Shown: positions 25,974 to 34,719, counted from the stretch's first letter. The stretch is 64,000 nucleotides of DNA from Rhizobiaceae bacterium (GCA_023953845.1 JAMLJC010000001.1:310001-374000); one strand, 5' to 3'. Numbers and translations: made by a program. The notes: generated from the sequence alone by a model not told the origin.

Positions 25974-26201
25974 CTAGCGCAGGAAATACCCGCCCACCGC
26001 GCAGATCAGCACGAACAGGATCGTCGCAGAAATAAAGCCGCCGCCGCCGAAGAAGCCGAACGCCATCGCGATCATCAGCGCAACGCAAACCAGCGTGCCG
26101 TATTTGGCCAGCCCGATGAAGACATTGTAGGTCTTCTCGTGCTCGGCATAGTCCATCTGGGCACCCAGTTCGACCGGCCCGGTCGGCGCATGATCCGCCA
26201 T
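25974..26201 (-). CDS. aa3-type cytochrome c oxidase subunit IV (small)
   Basis: The 75-residue protein starts 'MADHAPTGPVELGAQMDYAE', continues 'HEKTYNVFIGLAKYGTLVC', and has two closely packed hydrophobic stretches ending '...ICAVGGYFLR'. This is the bacterial aa3 subunit IV family, a small membrane-bound accessory of the heme-copper oxidase. In Rhizobiales it commonly sits beside pntAA rather than with the other oxidase genes, as here. Its exact role in the oxidase is unclear. Confidence 0.92.
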   Translation of the reverse strand: MADHAPTGPVELGAQMDYAEHEKTYNVFIGLAKYGTLVCVALMIAMAFGFFGGGGFISATILFVLICAVGGYFLR

Positions 26202-26403
26202 GGCAAAACCCCTTCTCTGGCTCGTTCCGCGCTGATAGCGAAAACACCATCCGAGGGCAATGGGACGATTGCCGCAGCAAGGCGGAAATCACGGGCAATG
26301 AAGGGTACTCCAGCCCGTTTCCCGCACGGCGGAAAATCAAATCGATTTGTGTCCGGACGCCACGGCTGGGCGGCTGGCACTCTCCTTCGCCGCAGGAGTC
26401 CTT

Positions 26404-27279
26404 TCACGCCAGCCAGCGCTTGCGCCGCTTGTAGTGCTTGACGTCCCGGAACGACTTCCGCCCTTCGCCGCCGACGCCGAGATAGAATTCCTTCACGTCC
26501 TCGTTCTGGCGCAGCGACGCCGCATCGCCGTCCAGCACGACCCGGCCCGACTCCAGGATGAAACCGTAATTGGCGTAGCGCAGGGCGACGTTGGTGTTCT
26601 GCTCGGCAAGCAGGAAGGAAACGCCCTGCTCCTCGTTCAGCCGCTTCACGATCTCGAAAATCTCCTCGACCAGTTGCGGCGCGAGCCCCATGGACGGTTC
26701 GTCCAGCAGGATCATCTTCGGCTTCGACATCAGCGCTCGCCCGATCGCCGTCATCTGCTGTTCGCCGCCCGACGTGTAGCCGGCCTGGCTCGCGCGCCGG
26801 ACCTTGAGGCGCGGAAAATACTCGTAGACGAGGTCGAGATCGGCGCGGATCGCCGCATTGCCGTCGCGGCGCGTGAAGGCGCCCGTCATCAGATTGTCCT
26901 CGACCGACAGATGGCCGAAGCAGTGCCGCCCCTCCATGACCTGGATGCAGCCGCGCTTGACCAGACGGTCGGGCGACAGCGCCTGAACCTCTTCGCCGTC
27001 GAACACGATGGAGCCCTTCGTCACCTCGCCGCGTTCGGCGCGCAGGAGATTCGAGATCGCCTTGAGCGTCGTCGTCTTGCCGGCGCCGTTGGCGCCGAGC
27101 AGCGCCACGATGCCGCCGCGCGGCACGGCGAGCGACACTCCCTTCAGCACGAGGATGACATGGTCGTAGATCACCTCGATGTTGTTGACGGAAAGGATGG
27201 GGGCGGCAGCCGTTCCCTCCCCCCTGAGAGGAGGGTTGTCCGAACGACCGGGTGGGGTTCTTTCTGCCGTGCTCGACAT
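26404..27279 (-). CDS. livF: Liv-type ABC transporter ATP-binding protein LivF
   Basis: This 291-residue ATPase has Walker A 'ALLGANGAGKTTTLKAI', the signature 'YTSGGEQQMTAIGRALM', and Walker B 'MILLDEPSMGLAPQLVEEIF'. It is one of two ATPases of the importer encoded by this operon and is its last gene. The ATG at 27279 ('MSSTAERTPP') is chosen. The real LivF homology begins only at 'PILSVNNIEV'. The preceding stretch, about residues 8-20, is encoded by a palindromic repeat (27215-27258), so the N-terminus is an acquired extension of about 20 residues. The C-terminus is also longer than usual and basic ('RDVKHYKRRKRWLA'). Confidence 0.9.
   Translation of the reverse strand: MSSTAERTPPGRSDNPPLRGEGTAAAPILSVNNIEVIYDHVILVLKGVSLAVPRGGIVALLGANGAGKTTTLKAISNLLRAERGEVTKGSIVFDGEEVQALSPDRLVKRGCIQVMEGRHCFGHLSVEDNLMTGAFTRRDGNAAIRADLDLVYEYFPRLKVRRASQAGYTSGGEQQMTAIGRALMSKPKMILLDEPSMGLAPQLVEEIFEIVKRLNEEQGVSFLLAEQNTNVALRYANYGFILESGRVVLDGDAASLRQNEDVKEFYLGVGGEGRKSFRDVKHYKRRKRWLA
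27215..27258 (-). repeat. Palindromic intergenic repeat, copy A, within livF N-terminal codons
   Basis: Read on the minus strand it starts ACCCCACCCGGTCG and ends in a CCTCC...GGAGGG hairpin. It matches copy B (27346-27389, plus strand) at 34 of 44 positions. It lies inside the livF reading frame and encodes about residues 8-21. Similar GC-rich repeats are scattered in rhizobial genomes, from memory rather than a search. Confidence 0.8.
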
Positions 27280-27345
27280 CGCTCCGCCAATCATACCGTG
27301 GTGGTGACGCCGGAGAGGTCGTCCGCGTAGTGCTCGGCGCGAACG

Positions 27346-27389
27346 ACCGCACCCGACCCTTCGGGCCACCCTCCCCTCGAGAGGGAGGG
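27346..27389 (+). repeat. Palindromic intergenic repeat, copy B, between livF and the binding-protein gene
   Basis: It starts ACCGCACCCGACCC and ends in CCTCCCCTCGAGAGGGAGGG, itself a strong hairpin with stem CCCTCCC/GGGAGGG on either side of CTCGAGA. It is in inverted orientation to copy A, 87 bases away. Together they could fold into a long cruciform around the livF start codon. Confidence 0.8.
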
Positions 27390-27402
27390 AGCGCCGCTTA
27401 CC

Positions 27403-28719
27403 TCACTTGCACTCGCTGTTCACCGGCCAGGGCTGGTTGGCGTCGGCATATTCCTTGGACGCCTTTTCCGCTATCGGATCGATCGCGGCGCGGTCGGCCT
27501 GCAACAGGTCGGACGCCTTGACGAACTTGGCGCCGTCCCACTCCAGCATCCAGCCGCCGGCATGGCCGGTATGGTTCGAGCAGCTTGTCGAGAAGGGCGG
27601 GATCATACCCTCCGCGCCGAGTTCCTTCAGCCGCGCCTCGTCGAGCTTCAGGTTTTCGAGGCCCCAGCGCAGCTGTTCGGCGTTGACGACCTTCGCGCCG
27701 AAATGCTCCTGCGCGACCTTCACGCCCTCGGCCAGCATCAGCGAGATCATGACGCCGCGCTGGTAGAAGACCCAGTCGAACTCGCCGGTGTCGCGGTTGA
27801 TCATCGAATGTCCCGCTTCGACGACCAGCTGCTTGATGTCCTTCATGATCTTGGATTCGCTGTTGGGCAGGCTCCACGACAGGCTGCGGTAGCCCTTGCC
27901 CTGCTCGCCGACGAGCTTGAGGTCGCCGTCGAGGCCCGACCACCAGATGCCGATGAACTGGTTCATCGGATATTTGGTCTTCACCGCTTCCGTGATGGCG
28001 CCGGCGTTCATCGCGCCCCAGCCCCACATCAGCACGAAGTCGGGGCGTTCGCGGCGGATCTGCAGCCACTGCGCCGACTGGTTCTGCATCTCCTTGACGC
28101 CGACCGGGATCGGCAGCAGCGTGAAGCCGTGCTTCTGGGCCAGCGCCTCGATCAGCGGGATCGGTTCCTTGCCATAGGGCGCGTCGAGATGCAGGAGAGC
28201 GATCTTCTTGCCCTTCAGATTGTCGAGATTGCCGTCCGAAATGGCGCTTAGGATCATCGACGCGCCGTCCCAGTAGGACGAAGGCGGATTGAAGGCCCAC
28301 TGGAAGGTCTTGCCATCCTGCATCGCCGAGAAGCCGTAGCCGGGCGCCAGGATCGGGATCTTGTCGACATTGGACTTCGGCAGCACTTGCAGCGTGATGC
28401 CCGTCGACCAGGGCTGCGTGACGATGGCGCCTTCCGCCTTCATCTTTTCATAGCACTCGACGCCCTTCTCGGTGTTGTAGCCCGTCTCGCATTCCTCGTA
28501 GCCGAGCTTGACGCCGTTGACGCCGCCGTCGCGCTCGTTGAGCATGATCATGTAGTCGCGCTGCCCGTTCATCAGCGGCGTGCCGGTCGCCGCGAACGGA
28601 CCCGTGCGGTAGGAGAGGTTCGGCAGTTTCACCGCGTCCTCGGCGCTCGCCGGCAGCGCCAGTGCCGCGCCAGCCGCCAGCATCCCGGCGGCGACGGCAA
28701 GTTTCCCAAAAGTCTTCAT
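27403..28719 (-). CDS. Liv-type ABC transporter substrate-binding protein
   Basis: The 438-residue periplasmic protein has a signal peptide ('MKTFGKLAVAAGMLAAGAAL' ending at 'ALPASA'). It is a type I periplasmic binding protein of the LivJ/Leu-Ile-Val class, with 'NERDGGVNGVKLGYEECETG' as the ligand-lobe segment. At 438 residues it is longer than amino-acid-specific LivJ (about 370), as in versions linked to aromatic or other carboxylate uptake. A GAGGAA ribosome site precedes the ATG. It is the sixth gene of the ligase-liv operon. The ligand cannot be read from the sequence; the acyl-CoA ligase at the operon head suggests an acid. Confidence 0.9.
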   Translation of the reverse strand: MKTFGKLAVAAGMLAAGAALALPASAEDAVKLPNLSYRTGPFAATGTPLMNGQRDYMIMLNERDGGVNGVKLGYEECETGYNTEKGVECYEKMKAEGAIVTQPWSTGITLQVLPKSNVDKIPILAPGYGFSAMQDGKTFQWAFNPPSSYWDGASMILSAISDGNLDNLKGKKIALLHLDAPYGKEPIPLIEALAQKHGFTLLPIPVGVKEMQNQSAQWLQIRRERPDFVLMWGWGAMNAGAITEAVKTKYPMNQFIGIWWSGLDGDLKLVGEQGKGYRSLSWSLPNSESKIMKDIKQLVVEAGHSMINRDTGEFDWVFYQRGVMISLMLAEGVKVAQEHFGAKVVNAEQLRWGLENLKLDEARLKELGAEGMIPPFSTSCSNHTGHAGGWMLEWDGAKFVKASDLLQADRAAIDPIAEKASKEYADANQPWPVNSECK

Positions 28720-28764
28720 GTCGGTTCCTCCACTGTTGTCGTTTCAGTTTCCACGGTCGCAACC

Positions 28765-29841
28765 CTAATGAGGGAACGGCCACATGATGAGTTTCTCCCG
28801 GATGATCGCCCAGAACCGCGCCAGCCCATGCGGTTCCACGATGAGAAAGAGGATGATCAGCGCGCCGATGATCATGACGTTGAGATGTTCCGCCGTCGCC
28901 GACGCGATGGGCAGGCCGAGGGCAGCCGGCAGCGTGCCGAGCACCACCGGCAGCGCCACGATCAGGATCGCGCCGAGGAAATTGCCGAGCACCGAGCCCA
29001 GCCCGCCGATGATGGCGATGAACAGCACGCGGAAGGAGAGCGGTATGTCGAACACCGTGGGTTCCGCCGCGCCGCGCCACAGGAAGACGAACAGCGCGCC
29101 CGCGATGCCGACGATGTATGAAGACACGGCGAAAGCCGAGAGCTTGGCCTTCATCAGGTTGATGCCGACGAGCTCGGCCGCGATGTCCATGTCGCGCACC
29201 GACTTCCAGATGCGGCCGATGCGACCGCGCGTGATGTTGATGGCGAGCCACGTCACCACCGTCACCACGCCGAGCACGAAGAAATACTGGGTGAGCGGCC
29301 GCGCGTTGGGGCCCGCCATCGTGATGCCGAACATATCGATATTGGCGACCTGGATCGCGCCAGACGTGTTGTAATTGTAAAGCCATGCCCACTTTTCGAA
29401 CAGCCAGACCAGGAAGAACTGCGCGGCGAGCGTGGCGATGGCGAGATAAAAGCCCTTGATCCTCAGCGACGGGAGGCCGAAGGCGACGCCCACCGCAGCC
29501 GAGAAGAAGCCCGATAGCGCGATCGCCGCGATCAGGTTGAGGTCTGGGAAGATCGTCGTCAGCTTGTAGCAGGCATAGGCGCCGACACCCATGAAAGCGC
29601 CCGTGCCGAGCGAGAGCTGGCCCGCATAGCCGGTCAGGATGTTCAGCCCGAGTGCCGCCAGCGCGTAGATCAGCACCGGGATCAGCAGCGCATTGATGGC
29701 GAAATCGCTGGCGGTGGCGGGGATGATGACGAAGGCGAAGACGAGAATGGCCGCCAGCAGCCACGCATCCTGCCTGACCGGGAACAGCGCATGATCGGCG
29801 ACGTAGGATGTCTTGAACTGGCCGGCGGTGCGGTAGAGCAT
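28765..29841 (-). CDS. livM: Liv-type ABC transporter permease LivM
   Basis: This 358-residue permease has about nine membrane segments and the LivM signature 'LNILTGYAGQLSLGTGAFMG' near residue 90. The coupling region is 'AELVGINLMKAKLSAFAVSS'. It forms the channel with LivH. It lies 12 bases after livH and 45 bases before the binding-protein gene on the minus-strand transcript. The C-terminal stretch 'LARFWAIIREKLIMWPFPH' is slightly longer than usual. Confidence 0.93.
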   Translation of the reverse strand: MLYRTAGQFKTSYVADHALFPVRQDAWLLAAILVFAFVIIPATASDFAINALLIPVLIYALAALGLNILTGYAGQLSLGTGAFMGVGAYACYKLTTIFPDLNLIAAIALSGFFSAAVGVAFGLPSLRIKGFYLAIATLAAQFFLVWLFEKWAWLYNYNTSGAIQVANIDMFGITMAGPNARPLTQYFFVLGVVTVVTWLAINITRGRIGRIWKSVRDMDIAAELVGINLMKAKLSAFAVSSYIVGIAGALFVFLWRGAAEPTVFDIPLSFRVLFIAIIGGLGSVLGNFLGAILIVALPVVLGTLPAALGLPIASATAEHLNVMIIGALIILFLIVEPHGLARFWAIIREKLIMWPFPH

Positions 29842-29853
29842 TAAGTCGATCCC

Positions 29854-30813
29854 TCACACCCGCTCAATGATACGTTCGCCGAACAGGCCCTGCGGCCGGA
29901 ACAGGAGCACGATGAGCGCGAAGACGAAGGCGAACCACGTCTCGGTGTTGCCGCCGAGCAGCGGCTGGCCCCAGTAGATTTCGAAGAGCTTTTCGAGGAT
30001 GCCGATCGCCAGCCCGCCGATGATCGCGCCGAGGACCGATTCCAGCCCGCCCAGCATCAGCACCGGCAGGGCCTTGTAGGCTATCACCTCCAGCGCGAAG
30101 GAGACGCCGGCGCGCGCGCCCCAGACGATGCCGGTGGCGAGCGCGATGACGCCGGCGATGAACCAGACCAGCACCCAGATGGTGGACAGCGAAATGCCGA
30201 CCGAGAGCGCCGCCTGATGATCGTCGCCCAGCGCACGGATGGCGCGCCCCATCTTGGACTTGTTCAGGAACAGGATCAGCACCGCGACGAGAACCACCGC
30301 GCCCACCACGGCCGTCACGTCCTTCTGCTCGATCGAGACGAAACCGCCGAACGGCTCGAACTCGAACGAGCCGGTCGGGATGAACAGCGCCTCCGTGATC
30401 ATCACCTTGTTCTCGCCGCCGAAGATCAGTTCGCCGAAGCCGACGAGGAATAGCGTGATGCCGATCGTCGCCATGAACAGGATGATGTCGGGCTGGTTGA
30501 CCAGCGGTCGCAGCACCACGCGCTCGATGGCGACGGCGAGGCAGAACATGACGACCAGCGTCAGCGGCAGAGCGAGCAATGCCGGCACGCCAGCCTGATA
30601 GAGCGCGATCAGCGTCAGCGCCGCGAAGACGACCATGATCCCTTGCGCGAAGTTGAAGATGCGCGAGGACTTGTAGATCAGCACGAAGCCAAGCGCGATC
30701 AGCGCGTAGAGCACGCCGGAAACAAGACCCTCCCACAGCACCTGCAGCAGGAAATCGGGCGCGGCAGCCATGTCCGCGAAGGGTTTTATGACGAGCGCGT
30801 TCAGGAGGTCCAT
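29854..30813 (-). CDS. livH: Liv-type ABC transporter permease LivH
   Basis: The 319-residue permease has eight or so membrane helices, with 'SGVLYALIALGFVLIYKSSR' and 'IFNFAQGIMVVFAALTLIAL' as the LivH hallmark. The coupling helix is around 'MGRAIRALGDDHQAALSVG'. A GGAGATACC ribosome site precedes the ATG at 30813. It follows a 49-residue membrane-protein gene by 13 bases and precedes livM, all on one transcript. Confidence 0.93.
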   Translation of the reverse strand: MDLLNALVIKPFADMAAAPDFLLQVLWEGLVSGVLYALIALGFVLIYKSSRIFNFAQGIMVVFAALTLIALYQAGVPALLALPLTLVVMFCLAVAIERVVLRPLVNQPDIILFMATIGITLFLVGFGELIFGGENKVMITEALFIPTGSFEFEPFGGFVSIEQKDVTAVVGAVVLVAVLILFLNKSKMGRAIRALGDDHQAALSVGISLSTIWVLVWFIAGVIALATGIVWGARAGVSFALEVIAYKALPVLMLGGLESVLGAIIGGLAIGILEKLFEIYWGQPLLGGNTETWFAFVFALIVLLFRPQGLFGERIIERV

Positions 30814-30826
30814 GGTATCTCCACCC

Positions 30827-30976
30827 CTACCCCGCCAGATTTGGAAACAGGCCGAGCAGGCCGACGATGATGAGATAGATGGCGACGATGTAGTTGAGCA
30901 GCCGGGGCACGATCAGGATCAGCACGCCTGCAATCAGCGAGACGAGCGGCGTGAGGGTGACTGCGGTGATTTCCAT
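30827..30976 (-). CDS. 49-residue DUF3096-like membrane protein
   Basis: This short gene encodes 'MEITAVTLTPLVSLIAGVLI' continuing 'LIVPRLLNYIVAIYLIIVGL' and ending 'LGLFPNLAG'. It has two hydrophobic helices separated by 'PRLLNY', a layout I recognise as the DUF3096 family of tiny membrane proteins. A GAAGGAA ribosome site lies seven bases before the ATG. It fits exactly between livG (11-base gap) and livH (13-base gap), so it is translated with the transporter. It may stabilise or modulate the LivH/LivM channel; this is inference. It is easy to miss because of its length. Confidence 0.85.
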   Translation of the reverse strand: MEITAVTLTPLVSLIAGVLILIVPRLLNYIVAIYLIIVGLLGLFPNLAG

Positions 30977-30987
30977 GCGACGTTCCT

Positions 30988-31812
30988 TCAATGCGCGACG
31001 CCGAGATAGGCGTCGATGACCTGCTGGTTGGACTTCACGGCGTCGGGGACGCCGTCGGCGATCTTCTTGCCGTAGTCGAGAACGACGACTCGGTCGGAAA
31101 GGTCCATGACCACGCCCATGTCGTGCTCGATCAGCGCGATCGTCGTGCCACGCTGCCGGTTCACGTCGAGGATGAAGCGGCTCATATCCTCCTTCTCTTC
31201 AAGGTTCATGCCGGCCATCGGCTCGTCGAGCAGCAGCAGCGACGGCTCCATGGCGAGGGCGCGGCCAAGTTCCACCCGCTTCTGAAGGCCGTAGGGAAGC
31301 TTGCCGACCAGCGTGCGCCGCACATGCTGGATCTCGAGGAAATCGATGATCTCCTCGACCTTTTCGCGATGCTCGATCTCCTCGTTGAGCGCCGGGCCGT
31401 GCCAAAGCATCTGCCAGAAGAGATTGCGCTTCATCAATACCGAGCGGCCGGCCATGATGTTGTCGAGCGTCGACATGCCCTTGAACAGCGCCACGTTCTG
31501 GAAGGTGCGGGCGATGCCCTGCCGCACCGCGTGATGCGGCTTCATCGCGCGCCGCTCCTGCCCGCGGAAGACGATGGTGCCCTCCTGCGGCGTGTAGAAG
31601 CCGTTGATGACGTTGAGCATGGACGTCTTGCCGGCGCCGTTCGGGCCGATGATGGCGCGGATCTCGCCCTTGCGCACGTCGAAGGAGATGTCGGTGATGG
31701 CCTTCACGCCGCCGAAGCGCAGCGAGACGTTCTTCACCTCCATCAGAAGGTCGCCCGGCAGGAGGCCATCGTCGGAAGCCGCGATCTTCTCCGGGGCCGG
31801 GCGTATGTTCAT
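30988..31812 (-). CDS. livG: Liv-type ABC transporter ATP-binding protein LivG
   Basis: The 274-residue ATPase has Walker A 'AIIGPNGAGKTSMLNVING', the signature region 'LPYGLQKRVELGRALAMEP', and Walker B 'LLLLDEPMAGMNLEEKED'. The C-terminal LivG tail runs through 'VVVLDYGKKIADGVPDAV'. It pairs with LivF as the nucleotide-binding heterodimer. Its ATG overlaps the stop of the acyl-CoA ligase gene by four bases (ATGA), so ligase and transporter are translationally coupled. Confidence 0.94.
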   Translation of the reverse strand: MNIRPAPEKIAASDDGLLPGDLLMEVKNVSLRFGGVKAITDISFDVRKGEIRAIIGPNGAGKTSMLNVINGFYTPQEGTIVFRGQERRAMKPHHAVRQGIARTFQNVALFKGMSTLDNIMAGRSVLMKRNLFWQMLWHGPALNEEIEHREKVEEIIDFLEIQHVRRTLVGKLPYGLQKRVELGRALAMEPSLLLLDEPMAGMNLEEKEDMSRFILDVNRQRGTTIALIEHDMGVVMDLSDRVVVLDYGKKIADGVPDAVKSNQQVIDAYLGVAH

Positions 31813-33794
31813 GCGGCGGCCTCGCGGACGGTCGTCTCCGGCGGATAGGTCTTCGCATCGGCGATGCGCACGGTGGCGCGGATGATGCCCTTGCGCCCGT
31901 CCTCGAAGGTCATTTCCGTTTCGACATACCTTTCGGTCGATCCGTCGTAGAGCGCTTCGATCAGTGGCCGGTAGCGGTCGGCGACGAAGGCGCGGCGCAC
32001 CTTCATCGTGCGGGTCAGTTCGCCGTCGTCGGCATCCAGTTCCTTGTGCAGCACGAGGAAACGCCTGATCTGGCCGCCGGCCATCATCGGCTCGCGCGCC
32101 AGCCGCCGGTTGGTCTCGTCGACATGCCGGGCGATGATGTCGTAGACCTGCGGCAGCCCGGCGAGCTCCTGATAGGAGGCGTAGGCGATGTTGTTGCGCT
32201 CGGCCCAGTTGCCGACCGCCGTCATGTCGATGTTGATGAAGGCCGCGCAGAAATCCCGCCCGTCGCCGAAGGCCACCGCCTCCTTGATGTTGGGAAAGAA
32301 TTTCAGCGCGTTCTCGATGTATTTCGGCGCGAACAGCGCGCCGTTCCTAAGCTTTCCGACATCCCTGGCGCGGTCGATGATGCGGAGCTGCCCGTCCTTC
32401 TCGAAGAAGCCGGCATCGCCCGTCTTCACATAGCCGTCCGCCGTCAGCGTCTCGACCGTCTGCTCGTCCTGCTTGAAATAGCCGGCGAACATGCCGGGCG
32501 AGCGGAACAGCACCTCGCCATTGTCGCCGAGACGGATGTCGACATTCGGAGCGGCGGGCCCGACCGTGTCGGAACGCACGGCTCCGTCCTTCTGGACGGT
32601 GACGTAGAGAAAAGCTTCCGTCTGGCCGTAGAGCTGCTTGAGGTTGATGCCGAGAGACCGGAAGAAGGAGAAGAGATCCTCGCCGATCGCCTCCCCCGCC
32701 GTGTAGGCGACCCGGATTCGCGACAGGCCGAGCACGTTCTTCAGCGGCCCGTAGACCACGAGGTCGCCAAGCCCGTAGGCCAGGCGTTCGCCGAAGGACA
32801 CCGGCCGTCCTTCGAGGATGGCCTCGCCATGTCTGCGCGCGACAGCGATGAAATGCGCGAACATCCTGCGCTTCAGCCAGCCGGCGTCCTCCATGCGGAT
32901 GGTGACGTTGGTCAGCATGTTCTCGAACACGCGCGGCGGGGCGAAATAGAAGGTCGGCGCGATCTCGCGGAGATTCTGCGCGACGGTTTCCGGGCTTTCC
33001 GGGCAGTTCATGCAGAAGCCGGAAACGTAACCCTGCGCGAAGTTCAGATAGTGGTCGCCGACCCAGGCGAGCGGCAGATAGGCGAGCACGTCGTCATTCT
33101 GGGTGAGCCCGTCGAAGATCGCGGTGTCGAGCGCCGCCTGCACTGCGCCGGCGGCCCGGATCATCACGCCCTTGGAGCGCCCCGTCGTTCCCGACGTGTA
33201 GAGCATGACGGAAATGTCGTCGCCGCCGGCCTCGCGTATGGCGAGCTCCCATTTGGCGGCCGCGGCATGATCGGCTTCCATGATCGCGCGGCCCCGCGCC
33301 TGCACGTCGCCGAAATCGTGCAGGCCGACGGGATCGTAATCGGCGAGACCGCGGGGTTCGTCGAAGATGATGTCGGTGAGCGCCGGTATCCTGTCGCCGC
33401 AGGAGCGTATCTTGTCGACCTGTTCCTGGTCCTGCACGACGGCGAAGCGGACGCCGGCATGGTCGAGCACATAGGCCATCTCGTCCGCGACTGCATCGGC
33501 ATAGACCGGCACCGGCACCGCGCCGAGCGACTGCGCGGCGGCGAACGTCCAGTAGAGCCGCGGACGGTTGGAGCCGACGATGGCGACGCGGTCGCCCTTC
33601 CCCAGCCCCATCGCCTTCAATCCGAGCGCGAACGCACGGATCTCGTGCATCTGCTCAAGCCAGGTCCAGCTCTGCCAGATGCCGTAGTCCTTGTGGCGCA
33701 TGGCGGGACGGGCGGCAAAACGCTGCGCGTTGAGCAACAGATATTTCGGGAACGTATCCAATGTCATGCCGGCGGCGGATGCCGTCACAGTCAT
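31809..33794 (-). CDS. AMP-forming acyl/aryl-CoA ligase
   Basis: This is a 661-residue ANL-superfamily ligase. The adenylate loop is 'SVMLYTSGTTGRSKGVMIRA', with 'LKQLYGQTEAFLYV' as the ATP-binding motif and 'TADGYVKTGDAGFF' near the hinge. It resembles long-chain fatty acid:CoA ligases, but this large form is often linked to Liv-type importers for aromatic or branched acids. It activates a carboxylate to its CoA thioester, which would trap an imported acid. It is the first gene of the ligase-livG-duf3096-livH-livM-binding protein-livF operon. The C-terminal catalytic lysine region is less easily pinned down by eye. Confidence 0.88.
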   Translation of the reverse strand: MTVTASAAGMTLDTFPKYLLLNAQRFAARPAMRHKDYGIWQSWTWLEQMHEIRAFALGLKAMGLGKGDRVAIVGSNRPRLYWTFAAAQSLGAVPVPVYADAVADEMAYVLDHAGVRFAVVQDQEQVDKIRSCGDRIPALTDIIFDEPRGLADYDPVGLHDFGDVQARGRAIMEADHAAAAKWELAIREAGGDDISVMLYTSGTTGRSKGVMIRAAGAVQAALDTAIFDGLTQNDDVLAYLPLAWVGDHYLNFAQGYVSGFCMNCPESPETVAQNLREIAPTFYFAPPRVFENMLTNVTIRMEDAGWLKRRMFAHFIAVARRHGEAILEGRPVSFGERLAYGLGDLVVYGPLKNVLGLSRIRVAYTAGEAIGEDLFSFFRSLGINLKQLYGQTEAFLYVTVQKDGAVRSDTVGPAAPNVDIRLGDNGEVLFRSPGMFAGYFKQDEQTVETLTADGYVKTGDAGFFEKDGQLRIIDRARDVGKLRNGALFAPKYIENALKFFPNIKEAVAFGDGRDFCAAFINIDMTAVGNWAERNNIAYASYQELAGLPQVYDIIARHVDETNRRLAREPMMAGGQIRRFLVLHKELDADDGELTRTMKVRRAFVADRYRPLIEALYDGSTERYVETEMTFEDGRKGIIRATVRIADAKTYPPETTVREAAA

Positions 33795-33883
33795 GTTGAA
33801 TTCCTCCCAGCGCCGCCTTTGCGGCAGTCATGGAGGGGATAATGACAAGCTTCGCGTCCGAAGCAAGTACACCGTTAGGATAA

Positions 33884-33910
33884 GCCGCCGCCGGTTGTAC
33901 CGGCGGCGGC
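33884..33910 (-). terminator. Strong GC hairpin after the FeeM-like gene
   Basis: An 11-base perfect stem GCCGCCGCCGG/CCGGCGGCGGC with loop TTGTA lies 30 bases past the stop of the acyltransferase gene, in its direction. It lacks a long T-run (CTTATCC follows), so termination is likely but not certain. Confidence 0.55.
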
Positions 33911-33939
33911 GGCGTCAGGCCCGGTTGATCTGCCGTATT

Positions 33940-34719
33940 TCAGGCGGCGCGGGCAAGAAACTTGGCGGTCGGAAGAATGGTGAGCGGAGGAAGCTCGCCA
34001 TGGGCCGGCGTGCCGAAAAGCATCCGCCGCTCCAGCGCCGTCGACCGGAAGAACGGGAAACGCTCGAAAAAGCTCGCCTGATCGGTATGGGCGTCCGTCA
34101 TGTAGAGCGCGACGTTCTTCATGAAGCCGGGGTAAGGCCGGCCGGGGCCGATCTGCTGCGAGCGGTAGATACGACGGTAGAAGCCGCCATGATCCTCGCG
34201 CACCGTCGAAAGGCCGAAGGGAACCTTGAAATAAAGGCAGGCCATGCTGGCGAGCCTGAGCGTCACATAGGGCAGTTGCGGCAGTTGCCGCGACCATTCG
34301 GGATCGGACCCGAACCTGCTCATGCAGACGAAGGTGACGCCGCGATCGAGCATCGGCTGGAGAATGTCGCTGAACGTCTTGTAGGAGGCCGACCACGGCG
34401 TCTCCCTGGTCACATGATGAACCCGCAGCGTGCTCACCAGCGTCTGATCGACGTAGATCCCGAACTTGTAGACGTTGGGCACGTCGTCCAGTTCGTCCTC
34501 GATCATGTGGTCCTGGCTGTCGGGGACCACACCGTTCATGCGGTAGGCCTTGTAGCGAAGCCGATAGATATCTTGAAGATCGTCGCCCTTCTCGCAGCGC
34601 CGGTATTCGGTGCGCTCCAGCAAGGAGAATACGTTTTGGACGAAATCCGAGGTGCGCCCGATCCTGGCAACAACACTCGCGTCCGTGTTTCCGCCAAACA
34701 CAGATTCCTGAATACTCAT
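33940..34719 (-). CDS. N-acyl amino acid / AHL synthase-like acyltransferase (FeeM type)
   Basis: The 259-residue cytoplasmic protein has the GNAT fold seen in autoinducer synthases and FeeM: 'DIYRLRYKAYRMNGVVPDS', then 'QTLVSTLRVHHVTRETPWSA' and 'FVCMSRFGSDPEWSRQLP'. FeeM makes long-chain N-acyl amino acids and LuxI makes acyl-homoserine lactones; the sequence cannot choose between them. I start at 34719 ('MSIQESVFGG') rather than at the end of the open frame (34764). No LuxR-type gene is adjacent. A perfect TTAA-N7-TTAA box lies 122 bases upstream, suggesting CtrA control. The upstream neighbour is a PAS-GGDEF-EAL gene. Confidence 0.65.
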   Translation of the reverse strand: MSIQESVFGGNTDASVVARIGRTSDFVQNVFSLLERTEYRRCEKGDDLQDIYRLRYKAYRMNGVVPDSQDHMIEDELDDVPNVYKFGIYVDQTLVSTLRVHHVTRETPWSASYKTFSDILQPMLDRGVTFVCMSRFGSDPEWSRQLPQLPYVTLRLASMACLYFKVPFGLSTVREDHGGFYRRIYRSQQIGPGRPYPGFMKNVALYMTDAHTDQASFFERFPFFRSTALERRMLFGTPAHGELPPLTILPTAKFLARAA

